Of a stretch of 64,000 bases of DNA, positions 51,524 to 60,162 are shown piece after piece (within the stretch, counting starts at the first letter, position 1; the number at the start of each line of letters is the position of its first letter). The notes under the pieces are model-generated. The model ran no database searches. It was given only the letters and a program-made list of their open reading frames with translations, and had not been told where the DNA came from. The translations under genes and the position numbers were made by a program. The DNA is from Sandaracinus amylolyticus (GTDB taxonomy: Bacteria; Myxococcota_A; Polyangia; Polyangiales; Sandaracinaceae), in assembly GCF_021631985.1 (NCBI RefSeq), contig NZ_CP070225.1, forward strand, positions 9,052,001 through 9,116,000. Direction: 5' to 3'.

Positions 51524-51579
51524 CTCGACGCTGCTTTCGGGTGGACAGCGCGCCCGTGTACCAGGTAGGCCGGGGGCCG

Positions 51580-52590
51580 ATGGGGCACGCGACGACTGTA
51601 ACGGCGGGTTCTCGGATCTCGGGAACGGGTCACTACGTGCCCTCGCACGTCATGACGAACCGCGATCTCGAGGCGCGCGTCGACACCACGGATCAGTGGA
51701 TCGTCGAGCGCACCGGGATCCGCGAGCGGCGCATCGCCGCGGAGGGCGAGGCCACCAGCGACATGGCGGCCGAGGCGGCCCGTCGCGCGCTCGCGTCGGC
51801 GGAGCTCGACCCGCGCGACATCGACATGATCATCGTCGCGACCGTCACGCCCGACATGCCGCTGCCTTCGACCGCGGTGTTCGTGCAGACGAAGATCGGC
51901 GCCCGCAACGACTGCCCGGCGTTCGACATCGCCGCAGCGTGCGCGGGCTTCTGCTACGCGCTCTCGATCGCCGACAAGTTCGTGCGCGCCGGCGCGGCGA
52001 AGCACGTGATGGTGGTCGGCGTCGAGCTGCTCTCGCGCGTGGTCGACTGGAGCGATCGCAGCACCTGCGTGCTCTTCGGCGACGGCGCGGGCGCGGTGGT
52101 GGTGAGCGAGTCGCGCGGCGACGGGCGCGGCGGCATCCTCAGCACCGCGATCCACGCCGACGGGAGCTACGCGTCGGCGCTGCGCATCCCGGGCGGCGGC
52201 AGCGTGGAGCCCGCGAGCGCGCGCTCCCTCGAGCTCAAGCGGCACTTCGTCGACATGAACGGTCGCGAGATCTTCAAGGTCGCGGTGAAGAACCTCTCGT
52301 CGGCGAGCGCGGCCGCGCTCACGGCGGCGGGGGTCTCGGCCGACGATCTCGACTGGGTCGTGCCGCACCAGGCGAACCTGCGGATCCTCGAGGGCGTGGC
52401 GGAGCGCACCGGGGTGCCGCTCACGCGCTTCTACCTGAACCTCGCGAAGTACGGGAACACGTCGAGCGCGTCGATCCCGATCGCGCTCGACGAGGCGGTG
52501 CGCGAGGGCGCGATCAAGGCCGGGCAGAGCGTGCTCTTCTGCGCGCTCGGCGGCGGCGTCGCGTGGGGCAGCGCGGTCATCCGCTGGTGA
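51580..52590 (+). CDS. fabH: 3-oxoacyl-[ACP] synthase III
   Basis: 336 residues from ATG 51580. Complete Cys-His-Asn triad: Cys 121 in AAACAGFCYAL, His 263 in VPHQAN, Asn 293 in KYGNTSSAS. Other marks: TTDQWIVERTGIRERRI and the C-terminal LGGGVAWGSAVIRW. Condenses acetyl-CoA (or branched starter acyl-CoA) with malonyl-ACP to start fatty-acid synthesis. It is not in a fab cluster here, so it may be an additional copy for a special starter unit. The serpin gene follows on the same strand, 33 bp later. Confidence 0.93.
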   Translation: MGHATTVTAGSRISGTGHYVPSHVMTNRDLEARVDTTDQWIVERTGIRERRIAAEGEATSDMAAEAARRALASAELDPRDIDMIIVATVTPDMPLPSTAVFVQTKIGARNDCPAFDIAAACAGFCYALSIADKFVRAGAAKHVMVVGVELLSRVVDWSDRSTCVLFGDGAGAVVVSESRGDGRGGILSTAIHADGSYASALRIPGGGSVEPASARSLELKRHFVDMNGREIFKVAVKNLSSASAAALTAAGVSADDLDWVVPHQANLRILEGVAERTGVPLTRFYLNLAKYGNTSSASIPIALDEAVREGAIKAGQSVLFCALGGGVAWGSAVIRW

Positions 52591-52623
52591 ACCGGATGGC
52601 GGGGTCGTACGTCTAGCGAGCGC

Positions 52624-53883
52624 ATGACGAAGCGGATCGTCCTCGCCCTCCTGCTCGCGCTGAGCGCGTGCGGCGGGCCCTCGCAGTCCTCCTCGACCAC
52701 GACCACGCCTCCGGCCACTCAGGTGCCGCCCGCCGATCCCGCCGATGCGCGCGCGTTCGCGACCGCGACCAGCGCGTTCGGGCTCGACGTGTGGCGCGCG
52801 CTGCGGGCGCGGGGCGAGACCGGCAACCTCGCGATCTCGCCCGCGAGCCTCTCGACCGCGCTCGCGATGACGTACGGCGGCGCGCGCGGCGAGACCGCGA
52901 CGGCGATGCAGCAGACGCTGCACCTCGCGACCGATCCCGACGCGACGATGCCGGCGGCGGGCGCGCTGGTGCGCGCGTGGAACGCGCCGCGCGACACCTA
53001 CACGCTCGCGGTCGCGAACCGCCTCTTCGCCGAGGACTCGTACACGTTCCGCGACGCGTACCTCGCCGCGACGCGCGATCACTTCGGCGCGGAGGCCGAG
53101 CGCCTCGACTTCGTGGGCGCGCCCGAGGCCGCGCGCGCGCACATCAACGAGTGGGTCTCGTCGCAGACCCACGAGCGCATCCGCGAGCTGCTGCCCCACG
53201 GCTCGATCGACGATCTCACCCGGCTCGTGCTGGTGAACGCGGTGTACTTCCACGGGCGCTGGCAGCACGAGTTCGATCGCGCGCAGACCGAGGATCTGCC
53301 GTTCTTCGCGAACGGCGGCGACGAGGGCGTCGCCGTGCCGACGATGCACGCGCGCGGCGGGCGCTACGGCGAGGACGAGGGCGTGCAGATCCTCGAGCTG
53401 CCGTACACCGGCGACGAGCTCGCGATGATGATCGTGCTGCCGCGCGAGCGCGACGGGCTCGGGGCGATCGAGCAGACGCTCGACGCGGCGCGGGTCGAGC
53501 AGTGGGCCGGGCGCGTCACCGAGCGACACGACGTCGACGTGCGGCTGCCGCGGTTCCGCATCGAGACCGCGTCGCTCGCGCTGCGCAGCGAGCTCGAGGG
53601 GCTCGGGATGGCGATCGCGTTCTCGGATCGCGCGGATCTCTCGGGGATGAGCGCGGACGGCGAGCAGGCGCTGGTGATCTCCGACGTCTATCACCGCGTG
53701 TTCGTCGAGGTGAACGAGGAGGGCACCGAGGCCGCAGCGGCGACCGGCGTGGTGGTCGCGGTGCGCAGCATGCCGGCGAACCCGCCGCCGAGCTTCCACG
53801 CGGACCATCCGTTCTTGTTCTTCCTGCGCGACACGCGCAGCGGCGCGATCCTGTTCGCGGGGCGCGTGGTCGATCCGCGCTAG
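52624..53883 (+). CDS. Serpin (serine protease inhibitor) lipoprotein
   Basis: 419 residues. Lipobox LSAC, short Ser/Thr/Pro linker, then a full serpin domain: NLAISPASLSTALAMTYGGA, LVLVNAVYFHGRWQHEFD, ILELPYTGDELAMMIVLP, and VYHRVFVEVNEEGTEAAAAT. The reactive loop has an inhibitory-type hinge (P15 Gly, P14 Thr, Ala at P12-P9), and counting from it puts P1-P1' at Arg 381-Ser 382. This predicts inhibition of trypsin-like enzymes by the usual trapped acyl-enzyme mechanism. Ends with the conserved DHPFLFFLRDTRSGAILFAGRV. Its stop shares CTAG with the convergent gene. Confidence 0.93.
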   Translation: MTKRIVLALLLALSACGGPSQSSSTTTTPPATQVPPADPADARAFATATSAFGLDVWRALRARGETGNLAISPASLSTALAMTYGGARGETATAMQQTLHLATDPDATMPAAGALVRAWNAPRDTYTLAVANRLFAEDSYTFRDAYLAATRDHFGAEAERLDFVGAPEAARAHINEWVSSQTHERIRELLPHGSIDDLTRLVLVNAVYFHGRWQHEFDRAQTEDLPFFANGGDEGVAVPTMHARGGRYGEDEGVQILELPYTGDELAMMIVLPRERDGLGAIEQTLDAARVEQWAGRVTERHDVDVRLPRFRIETASLALRSELEGLGMAIAFSDRADLSGMSADGEQALVISDVYHRVFVEVNEEGTEAAAATGVVVAVRSMPANPPPSFHADHPFLFFLRDTRSGAILFAGRVVDPR

Positions 53884-54398
53884 CGCAGGTGCTCGTCGAT
53901 GTAGGCGAGCGCCATGGCGCGATCGGGGTGCGACTCGAGCGCGCGGACGAGATCGACGAGACGATCGTGGAGCGCATCACCGAGGCGCGCGCGCAGGTCC
54001 TCTGCGAGGCGCGCCTCGTTGCGCGCGGTCAGCGCGGCGCGACGCGCGGCGGGATCCCAGAGCGCGTCGAGCTTGGTGCGCAGATCGCTCGACGCGATGC
54101 GCGACCACTCGCCGGGATCGAACCACACGCCGCGGCACGCGCTGCAGCGCTCGAGGTAGAACGCGGCGCCCTCGTCGTCGTCGATGCGGGCGCGCAGCAG
54201 GATGCCGTGACCGTCGGGGCAGAGCCCGGTGCGCCCGTCGTTCGGCGCGCGCGTCGCGGGATCGCCGGAGCCGCCGAGCGAATCGGGCAACGAGGCGAGC
54301 GCGCCCTCGCGCGCCCATAGGCCGCCACAGCGGGCACAACCGAGCGCGGCGTGATGGGTGGCGACCAGGGCGAGCGAGCACTTCGGACAACGCGGCAT
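53880..54398 (-). CDS. TFIIB-type zinc-ribbon protein
   Basis: 172 residues from ATG 54398. Two zinc-ribbon units: CPKCSLALVATHHAALGCARCGGLW at the N-terminus, and CPDGHGILLRARIDDDE followed by CSACRGVWFDPGEW. The rest is a charged helix (RAALTARNEARLAEDLRARL). The 'CP.C...L......CP.CgG.Wl' pattern is that of small zf-TFIIB family proteins of unknown function. An in-frame ATG at 54407 is an alternative start. Confidence 0.75.
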   Translation of the reverse strand: MPRCPKCSLALVATHHAALGCARCGGLWAREGALASLPDSLGGSGDPATRAPNDGRTGLCPDGHGILLRARIDDDEGAAFYLERCSACRGVWFDPGEWSRIASSDLRTKLDALWDPAARRAALTARNEARLAEDLRARLGDALHDRLVDLVRALESHPDRAMALAYIDEHLR

Positions 54399-54445
54399 GA
54401 CGCGCATCGTACACGCGGGAGTCGACGGCCGAGCAGGGAGCACGC

Positions 54446-55306
54446 TCAGGGCGGATCCCACCCGTCGCGTGTGTCCCAGCCCATGCAATAGCGCGCGTTG
54501 ATCTCACCGAGCGTGCGCACCGCGATCGCGCCGCTCGACGTGCGCCACAGGTACGAGTCCACGCCGAACGGGCCGTGATAACGCGCGCCCGAGAGCGCGC
54601 GTCCCACGCGCTCCGCGGTGTCGATCAGCGCGTTCTCGATCTCGCTCGGCAGATCGCGCGCGAGCTCGCAGCCCACCCACGCGCGATCCTGCACTCGTTG
54701 CTCGCGGATCGACCGCACCTCGACGCGGCCGCGTGCGACCCAGGCGTGCACCGAGAGCTCGCGCGTGATCTCGACCCGCGGCTCCACGTAGAGCGCGCCG
54801 CGCCGCAGCGACGCGACGATCCACGCACGATCCGCGTCCGAGATCGCGCCGGGATGCAGCGGACGTTGCCCGCGCCCCGCGACCCCGAACGCGCGCTTGA
54901 GCAGCCACTCTCCGCTCGGGCCGGGACGCGCGACGTGCGCTCGGATCGTCTCGAGCTCGGTCGCGCGCAGACAGCCGGGGAGCTCGTCGCCCGCGAGCGT
55001 CGCCGCGAGGCCGCGCTCGTTCACGGCGCGCAGCGTCTCGAACCCGGGCGCATCGGCGATCGGCACTCCGGCGCGCGCGAGCATCGCGAGCGCACGCGGA
55101 GTCGGACACCACGCGCGAGGCGCGAAGGACGCGGAGTCGAGCGCGGGCTCGTCCGAGTCGATCACCACGTCGCCCCGCTCGAGCGAGGGCGTCAGCGCGA
55201 TGCCGATCGCGCGCACCCGCGCGCGCAGCTCGCGCGACGGCGTGTAGCGACTGCCGAGCTCGAGCTCGTGCTCGGCGTCGAGGTTCAGCACCCACGCGCG
55301 GGCCAC
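54446..55306 (-). CDS. ATP-grasp-like enzyme
   Basis: 286 residues. ATP-grasp core features: WLLKRAFGVAGRGQRPL (lysine and glycine-rich loop), ALYVEPRVEITRELSVHAWVARG, and YHGPFGVDSYLWR followed by TLGEINARYCMGWD with Glu/Asn metal ligands. ATP-grasp enzymes join a carboxylate to an amine or thiol by an acyl phosphate; the substrate is unknown. An N-terminal region of about 110 residues has the pre-ATP-grasp fold (AWVLNLDAEHELELG). 19 bp upstream of the next gene on the same strand. Confidence 0.7.
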   Translation of the reverse strand: MARAWVLNLDAEHELELGSRYTPSRELRARVRAIGIALTPSLERGDVVIDSDEPALDSASFAPRAWCPTPRALAMLARAGVPIADAPGFETLRAVNERGLAATLAGDELPGCLRATELETIRAHVARPGPSGEWLLKRAFGVAGRGQRPLHPGAISDADRAWIVASLRRGALYVEPRVEITRELSVHAWVARGRVEVRSIREQRVQDRAWVGCELARDLPSEIENALIDTAERVGRALSGARYHGPFGVDSYLWRTSSGAIAVRTLGEINARYCMGWDTRDGWDPP

Positions 55307-55325
55307 GCACGGAGATAGCAGAGGA

Positions 55326-56249
55326 TCAGCGGCTCGCGACCGACGCGATCACCGACGCGAGCTCCTGCGGCGCTTCCTCGGCGACGAAGTGACCGACGTC
55401 GAGCGTGTGGGTGCGCGCGTGCGGGAAGCTCTGCTGCCACTGCTCGAGCTCGCGCTTCGTGAACGCGGGATCGCGCGTGCCCCAGACGATCTCGAGCGGC
55501 AGGCTCGCGAGCGCGCTCCGCTTCGCCCACAGCGACGCGTAGTACGGGCTCGACCCCGCGAGCTCGACCCCGAGCTTCCACGGCGCGGCGCGCTCGGCCC
55601 ACGAGCCGAAGGGCGCGAGATAGTGGCGGTGCGCGTCGCGCGTCAGCTTGCGGCGATCGCCCATCGAGGAAGGCACGAGCCAGCGCGGCGACGCATTGAG
55701 GCGGCGATAGAGCCAGCGCCCGAGCGGTGACGCGACGAACCGCGAGAGGCGCGCGACCTTGGGATCCTCGTGGGCCCACATCCACGTGTTGGTCACGACG
55801 ACGGCGCGCACCCGTGAGCCTTCCTCGAGCGCGAGCGGCAGACCGATCGGCCCTCCGAAGTCGTGCACGACGAGCACGAGATCGCGCAGCTCGAGCGCGC
55901 TCACCAGCGCGCGCAGGCGCCGCGCGTGATCCGCCGGCGCGAGGATCTCCGGCGCGTCGGGCTTGTCGGAGAGCCCGAACCCCAGGTGATCGGGCACGAT
56001 CACCCGATGGCGCGGCGCGAGCGCGCGCACCACCTCGCGCCACTCGAACGACCACGAGGGCGTTCCGTGCACGAGCAGCACGGCGGGGCCCTCGCCCTCG
56101 TCGAGGTAGCGCATCCGGCCTTCGGACGTGTCGAACGTGCGCGGCGTCCACGGGTAGCTCGCGCGATCGAGCCAGGGGGGCAGGTCGCTCGCCTGCGCCA
56201 CGGCGGAGGGGCCTCGTCGTGCGAGGGAGGCAGTGCTCGAGGTCGTCAT
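55326..56249 (-). CDS. Alpha/beta hydrolase, haloalkane-dehalogenase-like
   Basis: 307 residues from ATG 56249. Layout of the DhlA/DhaA group: LLVHGTPSWSFEWREVV, VIVPDHLGFGLSDKP, nucleophile Asp 130 in VVHDFGGPIGL, acid in GTRDPAF, His in VGHFVAEEAP. Two usual halide-binding residues are changed: the Trp after the nucleophile is Phe (DFGG) and the HGNP Asn is Thr (HGTP). Dehalogenation is therefore not assured; an epoxide or ester hydrolase is possible. Divergent from a LuxR-type regulator 58 bp away. Confidence 0.8.
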   Translation of the reverse strand: MTTSSTASLARRGPSAVAQASDLPPWLDRASYPWTPRTFDTSEGRMRYLDEGEGPAVLLVHGTPSWSFEWREVVRALAPRHRVIVPDHLGFGLSDKPDAPEILAPADHARRLRALVSALELRDLVLVVHDFGGPIGLPLALEEGSRVRAVVVTNTWMWAHEDPKVARLSRFVASPLGRWLYRRLNASPRWLVPSSMGDRRKLTRDAHRHYLAPFGSWAERAAPWKLGVELAGSSPYYASLWAKRSALASLPLEIVWGTRDPAFTKRELEQWQQSFPHARTHTLDVGHFVAEEAPQELASVIASVASR

Positions 56250-56285
56250 GGGCACGACTCTGGGCCTCGTCGCGCCGGGCCTCCG

Positions 56286-56301
56286 TGGTACGTTCGTACC
56301 A
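56286..56301. promoter_or_regulatory. Palindrome between hydrolase and LuxR regulator
   Basis: TGGTACG (56286-56292), TT, CGTACCA (56295-56301): a perfect 16-bp inverted repeat whose end is 6 bp from GTG 56308 of the LuxR gene and 37 bp from the hydrolase start. Its place fits an operator for the adjacent regulator. Confidence 0.6.
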
Positions 56302-56307
56302 TCCGTC

Positions 56308-57057
56308 GTGCACGACCTCGCACGCTGCATCGCGCTGCTCGCCGCCAGCGCGCCCGATCTGCGCACCTATCGCGACGGCGTGCTCGACGCCCTCGACGCC
56401 CACGATCTCTTCGACGCGGCGCTGATGCACGCGGGCTCGCCGCGGGTGCCGCTCGAGACCGCCGCGGTGCGTGGTCTCGACCCTGCGCGCCTCGCGGCGA
56501 GCACCGATCGCTGGGATGCGTGGGCGGTGGAGCTCGGCCGGCTGCGCGACGTCGCGCTGGCGCGTGACGGGGTCGCGAGCGATCGCGAAGCGCTGCCGGC
56601 GCGAGGTGCGGCGCGCGCCGCGTTCGACGGCGCGATGCGCGCGGCGTTCGGCCGGCGCCCCCGCGCGACGGCGCTGGTGCACCTCGTCGTCCGCGGGCGC
56701 ATCGTGGCGCTGCTGGTGCTCGTGCGGTGGCGAGAGCGCGCCTACGACGACACCGAGCTCGCGCTGCTGCGCGCGCTCGCGCCGATGCTCGCCGCCGGCG
56801 ACGCGCTGCACGCACGGCTCGACGCTGCGCCGCGCGCCGCGATGATGGCGCGCCTGGTGTGCAACGACGGACGCCTCACGCCGCGCCAGCAGCAGGTCGT
56901 GGAGCACGTCGCGCTCGGGCACACCAACGCGGCGATCGCGAGCGCGCTCGAGCTCTCGCCGAACACCGTGCGCAACCTGCTCGCGTCGGTGATGAAGCGG
57001 CTCGGCGCGGCGAACCGCGCCGACGTGGTGCGGCTCGCCGTGCTGCGACCCGACTGA
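56308..57057 (+). CDS. LuxR-type transcriptional regulator
   Basis: 249 residues from GTG 56308; the frame is open upstream, but that would run through the palindrome and into the divergent gene. Residues 1-175 form a GAF-like sensory region (LALVHLVVRGRIVALLVLVRW type strands). The C-terminal LuxR/GerE helix-turn-helix reads LTPRQQQVVEHVALGHTNAAIASAL, ELSPNTVRNLLASVMKRLGA. Probably regulates the divergent hydrolase. The next gene is convergent, 1 bp away. Confidence 0.85.
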   Translation: MHDLARCIALLAASAPDLRTYRDGVLDALDAHDLFDAALMHAGSPRVPLETAAVRGLDPARLAASTDRWDAWAVELGRLRDVALARDGVASDREALPARGAARAAFDGAMRAAFGRRPRATALVHLVVRGRIVALLVLVRWRERAYDDTELALLRALAPMLAAGDALHARLDAAPRAAMMARLVCNDGRLTPRQQQVVEHVALGHTNAAIASALELSPNTVRNLLASVMKRLGAANRADVVRLAVLRPD

Positions 57058-57058
57058 T

Positions 57059-57853
57059 TCACGGCATCCAGCGATCGAGCGCGTCGACGAACGCCTCGTC
57101 CATGCCCGCCCGCGCGCGCCGCGCGCGATCGAGCGGTCGCCCCCGCATCACGATCGGCGTGATCGGCGCGGGCAAGCGCGCGCGCCATGCGTCGAGCTCG
57201 AGCGCGCCGCCGCTCCACCGCTCGAGCCACTGCACCGCGAAGCGCACGTGCGGCACTTCCTCGTCGCCGACGATCTCCTGGAGGCGCGCGCCTTCTTCGT
57301 CGCCCACCGCGCGGAACGCGTCCGCGAAGCGCCGCGTGTGATCGAGGTTCGCGCCCTCGAACCCCACGCCGAGCATCGCGACGAACGACTCCGCGCTCTC
57401 CGCCGCGGGCACGCGCTCCCAGAACCAGTCGCGCACCGGGAAGCTCCCGAAGCGGAAGCCCAGCGCGCGCAGGTGCGCGTCGTACATCGCGAGGTGCCGC
57501 ACCTCGTCGAGCGCGATGCGCAAGAGCCCGCGCCGGAACGCCGGGTCGCGCTCCACGAAGAGCAGCAACGCGCGGCACATCAGCTCCGCGGCCTGGAGCT
57601 CGTGGTGCGCGAACACGTGGAGCAGCTCGGCGCGCTTCCGCGCATCGCGCAGCGCCTCGGGGCGCGGCGTCTTCGCGCGCTTGTCCGCGCGCACCAGCTC
57701 GTCCGGACGCCCCGGCGCGTCGATCCGTAGCGCGCGCGGCGCGTCCTCCCACGCCCGCGGCACCGGCGGCGGCGCGAGCTTGTGCGCGAGGTCGGTCGAG
57801 AGGACGTAGTCCCACGCCCATCGCTCGACCGTTCCCTCGCGCGGCGCGTCCAC
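57059..57853 (-). CDS. DUF455 ferritin-like protein
   Basis: 264 residues. Four-helix ferritin-like marks: LLHVFAHHELQAAELMCRALLLF, RIALDEVRHLAMYDAHLRALGF and IVGDEEVPHVRFAVQWL carry Glu/His pairs that would bind a di-iron or di-metal site. DUF455 proteins have this arrangement; the reaction is not established. Shares the strand with the downstream hydrolase but is separated from it by the LuxR gene on the other strand. Confidence 0.8.
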   Translation of the reverse strand: MDAPREGTVERWAWDYVLSTDLAHKLAPPPVPRAWEDAPRALRIDAPGRPDELVRADKRAKTPRPEALRDARKRAELLHVFAHHELQAAELMCRALLLFVERDPAFRRGLLRIALDEVRHLAMYDAHLRALGFRFGSFPVRDWFWERVPAAESAESFVAMLGVGFEGANLDHTRRFADAFRAVGDEEGARLQEIVGDEEVPHVRFAVQWLERWSGGALELDAWRARLPAPITPIVMRGRPLDRARRARAGMDEAFVDALDRWMP

Positions 57854-57884
57854 GCGCCTCTTGTGTCGCGCGTCGCGGCCCGCC

Positions 57885-60032
57885 TCAAGGAGACGGTGCA
57901 GGCATCTGATCGCGCGGATCGCCGAGCGGGCTCACGAACACCTGGGGCGTGCTCGCCGCGAGGTTGCCCCAGCCGGTCCCGTTCGCTTGATACACGGTGT
58001 AACAAGCCTCGCTCTCGTCGTCGCACGCCAGGCCGCGCCGCGCGCCGCCGTGCACCGTGCCCGAGAGCGCGGTGAAGGTCGCGCTCGGCGTGAGCTGCAC
58101 GCGGCTGATCACGAAGCATCGCGCGAGCTCTTCGGGCGTCGTCGGCCCGCCCATGTCGCAGACCACGAGCTGCGTGCCCGGGAACGAGAGCGCGGGATTC
58201 GTGACATCGGTGAACGAATTCCAGAACGACACGAAGCGCCCGCTCTGCGAGAGCGTGGGCCAGGGCGTCGCGAAACCGGTGCCGCTCGGGATCGATCCGT
58301 CGGGCCGGAGGGTCACCCGCTCGAGCGTCGCGGCATCCGCGGGCCCCGAGCCGCGGCGGTACACGTGACGTCCGGTGCTGGTGCCCAGGAGCTCGGTCGC
58401 GATCGACGAGAACGCGACGAACGCACCGTCACCCGAGACCGCGGCGTGATCGAAGTCGCCGCCGAACACCGGGCCATCGGTGGTGCTCACGCTCACGCGG
58501 TACACGTCGGCGCTCGTGCCGCCGTGCCGGTACACGTAGACGTCGGGCTCGCCGTTGGTGTCGCTCGTCGTGAGCGCGACGTCGGAGCGGAAGGCGATGA
58601 TCGAGCCGTCGTCGCTCACGTCGGGGTCCTCACCGGCCGGCGTGATCGCGCTGCAGGCCGGGAACCCGGCGGTCGCGTCGATCGTGGTGCCGCGCGTCGC
58701 GCTCACGTGCGTGATCGCGCCGGTCGCCATCGCGTAGCGATAGACGCGGTTGCACCCGCTGCGCGTGCCGGTGACGAGGTCGGTCGCGATGCTCTGGAAC
58801 ACCACCGTCGAGCCGTCGCCGCTGATGCGCGGCGCGGTCGAGCTGCCGTTCGCGTACTGGCCGTTCGTCGCCGCGCTCGCGAGCGTGGTGGTGCTCGCGG
58901 CGAGGTTCCGCACGAACACGTAGCTGCGCTGGTTGTTGTGCCCGGCGCGCGCGACGAGGCGACAGCGCTGGGCCTCGAACGCGACGCGCGTTCCGTCGTC
59001 GGAGATGCTCGGGTTCGTCGCCCGGCAGTTGCTCGAGGCCTCGATGCCGACGTTCACCACGACGTTCGCGCCGGTGAGCATGTCGTGGCGCACCACGTTG
59101 CTGCGCTCGGCGGGCGAGCCCGCGCCGCCGATCGTCGTGGAGCTCGTCGCGAAGACCACGTAGCGACCGTCCGCCGACACGTCGACGCTCGAGGTCGCGA
59201 TCGACGGACCGCTCGCAACCACCGGATAGTCCGACGCCGGCTGATCGGGCGCTGCGACGTTCGCGCGCTGCGTGGGCCGCACGACCTGACCACGCACCAT
59301 CACGAGGAAGCGGAACGTGAACGCCTCGCCGGGCGGGGTCGTGCCCTCGAACGCCCACCAGCTCAGCCCCGCGACGCCCGGCGGAGGGGGCGAGCTGCGC
59401 CCGAGCTCACCGAAGCGCCAGAGCCCGTTGGGGATCGCGGGCGTCAGGCCGAAGTCGGCCTCGGCGCCCCACGGCTGCACGGGCACGCTCACCGACGTGG
59501 TCGCGCCGCTCGGCTCGAGCTCGATCAGCTCGGCGTACACACGCTCGAGCTGATCGGGATGCAGGTTGCGCAGCCGCACCTGACGGCACACGCCGGTGCC
59601 GCTCGGGGGGACGGGCCCGCAATCCGGCGCATCGGCGTCGGTCCACGGCGTCGCGGTGCCGACCGGGCCGCCGTTGGTGATCGCGCGGTACGCGCCGGTG
59701 ACGTTCGAGAACGCGACGAGCTCACCCGTCGGGCAATTCGCGCTCGTGCACGCGACCGACGGGATGTCGACCAGCGCGGCCTCGCTCAGCCCCGCACCCC
59801 GGGCGCGGATCGCGTCGAACGTCGCAGGGTCGAGCCGCCGGAACGAGAGCGCGTCGTCGCGCGACTCCACGACGAGCACCTCGAGCACCGGCAGATCGGA
59901 GGGCGCGGATGCGGCGGTCGGGCGATCGTCGCTCGGCGCGACGTCGTCTTGCGGCAGCACGCACCCTGCGAGCATCCCCAGCGCGCAGGCGGCGGAGCTC
60001 CAGCCTTCGGTCCTCGGTCCGCGTCGGGTCAT
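57885..60032 (-). CDS. Lipoprotein with TolB/PD40-like beta-propeller
   Basis: 715 residues; lipobox LAGC (Cys about 24). An N-terminal domain of about 220 residues (LPVLEVLVVESRDDALSFRR; LRNLHPDQLERVYAEL) is followed by six or seven PD40-type repeats, each with the form 'VSADGRYVVFATSS', 'ISDDGTRVAFEAQ', 'ISGDGSTVVFQSIATDLV', 'VSDDGSIIAFRS', 'VSGDGAFVAFSS'. Such propellers scaffold protein interactions in the envelope. GGAGG precedes ATG 60032, directly below a strong hairpin. Confidence 0.8.
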   Translation of the reverse strand: MTRRGPRTEGWSSAACALGMLAGCVLPQDDVAPSDDRPTAASAPSDLPVLEVLVVESRDDALSFRRLDPATFDAIRARGAGLSEAALVDIPSVACTSANCPTGELVAFSNVTGAYRAITNGGPVGTATPWTDADAPDCGPVPPSGTGVCRQVRLRNLHPDQLERVYAELIELEPSGATTSVSVPVQPWGAEADFGLTPAIPNGLWRFGELGRSSPPPPGVAGLSWWAFEGTTPPGEAFTFRFLVMVRGQVVRPTQRANVAAPDQPASDYPVVASGPSIATSSVDVSADGRYVVFATSSTTIGGAGSPAERSNVVRHDMLTGANVVVNVGIEASSNCRATNPSISDDGTRVAFEAQRCRLVARAGHNNQRSYVFVRNLAASTTTLASAATNGQYANGSSTAPRISGDGSTVVFQSIATDLVTGTRSGCNRVYRYAMATGAITHVSATRGTTIDATAGFPACSAITPAGEDPDVSDDGSIIAFRSDVALTTSDTNGEPDVYVYRHGGTSADVYRVSVSTTDGPVFGGDFDHAAVSGDGAFVAFSSIATELLGTSTGRHVYRRGSGPADAATLERVTLRPDGSIPSGTGFATPWPTLSQSGRFVSFWNSFTDVTNPALSFPGTQLVVCDMGGPTTPEELARCFVISRVQLTPSATFTALSGTVHGGARRGLACDDESEACYTVYQANGTGWGNLAASTPQVFVSPLGDPRDQMPAPSP

Positions 60033-60045
60033 CGCATCCTCCGCT

Positions 60046-60071
60046 CACGAGGGCGCAGCAGCGCCCTCGTG
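60046..60071 (-). terminator. Perfect hairpin just upstream of the propeller lipoprotein start
   Basis: 11-bp stem (60046-60056 with 60061-60071, CACGAGGGCGC and complement), 4-nt loop. It lies 92 bp past the stop of the upstream lipoprotein and a few bases before the Shine-Dalgarno of the next one. It may be a terminator or a 5' UTR control hairpin. Confidence 0.55.
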
Positions 60072-60162
60072 GGTCCGGGGCGTACGGACGCGAGCTGGGG
60101 CAGGAGTCATCGACGGAGCGCATCACGAGGTCGATCGTGGTACTCGCAAGAGGCGCGCCCTC

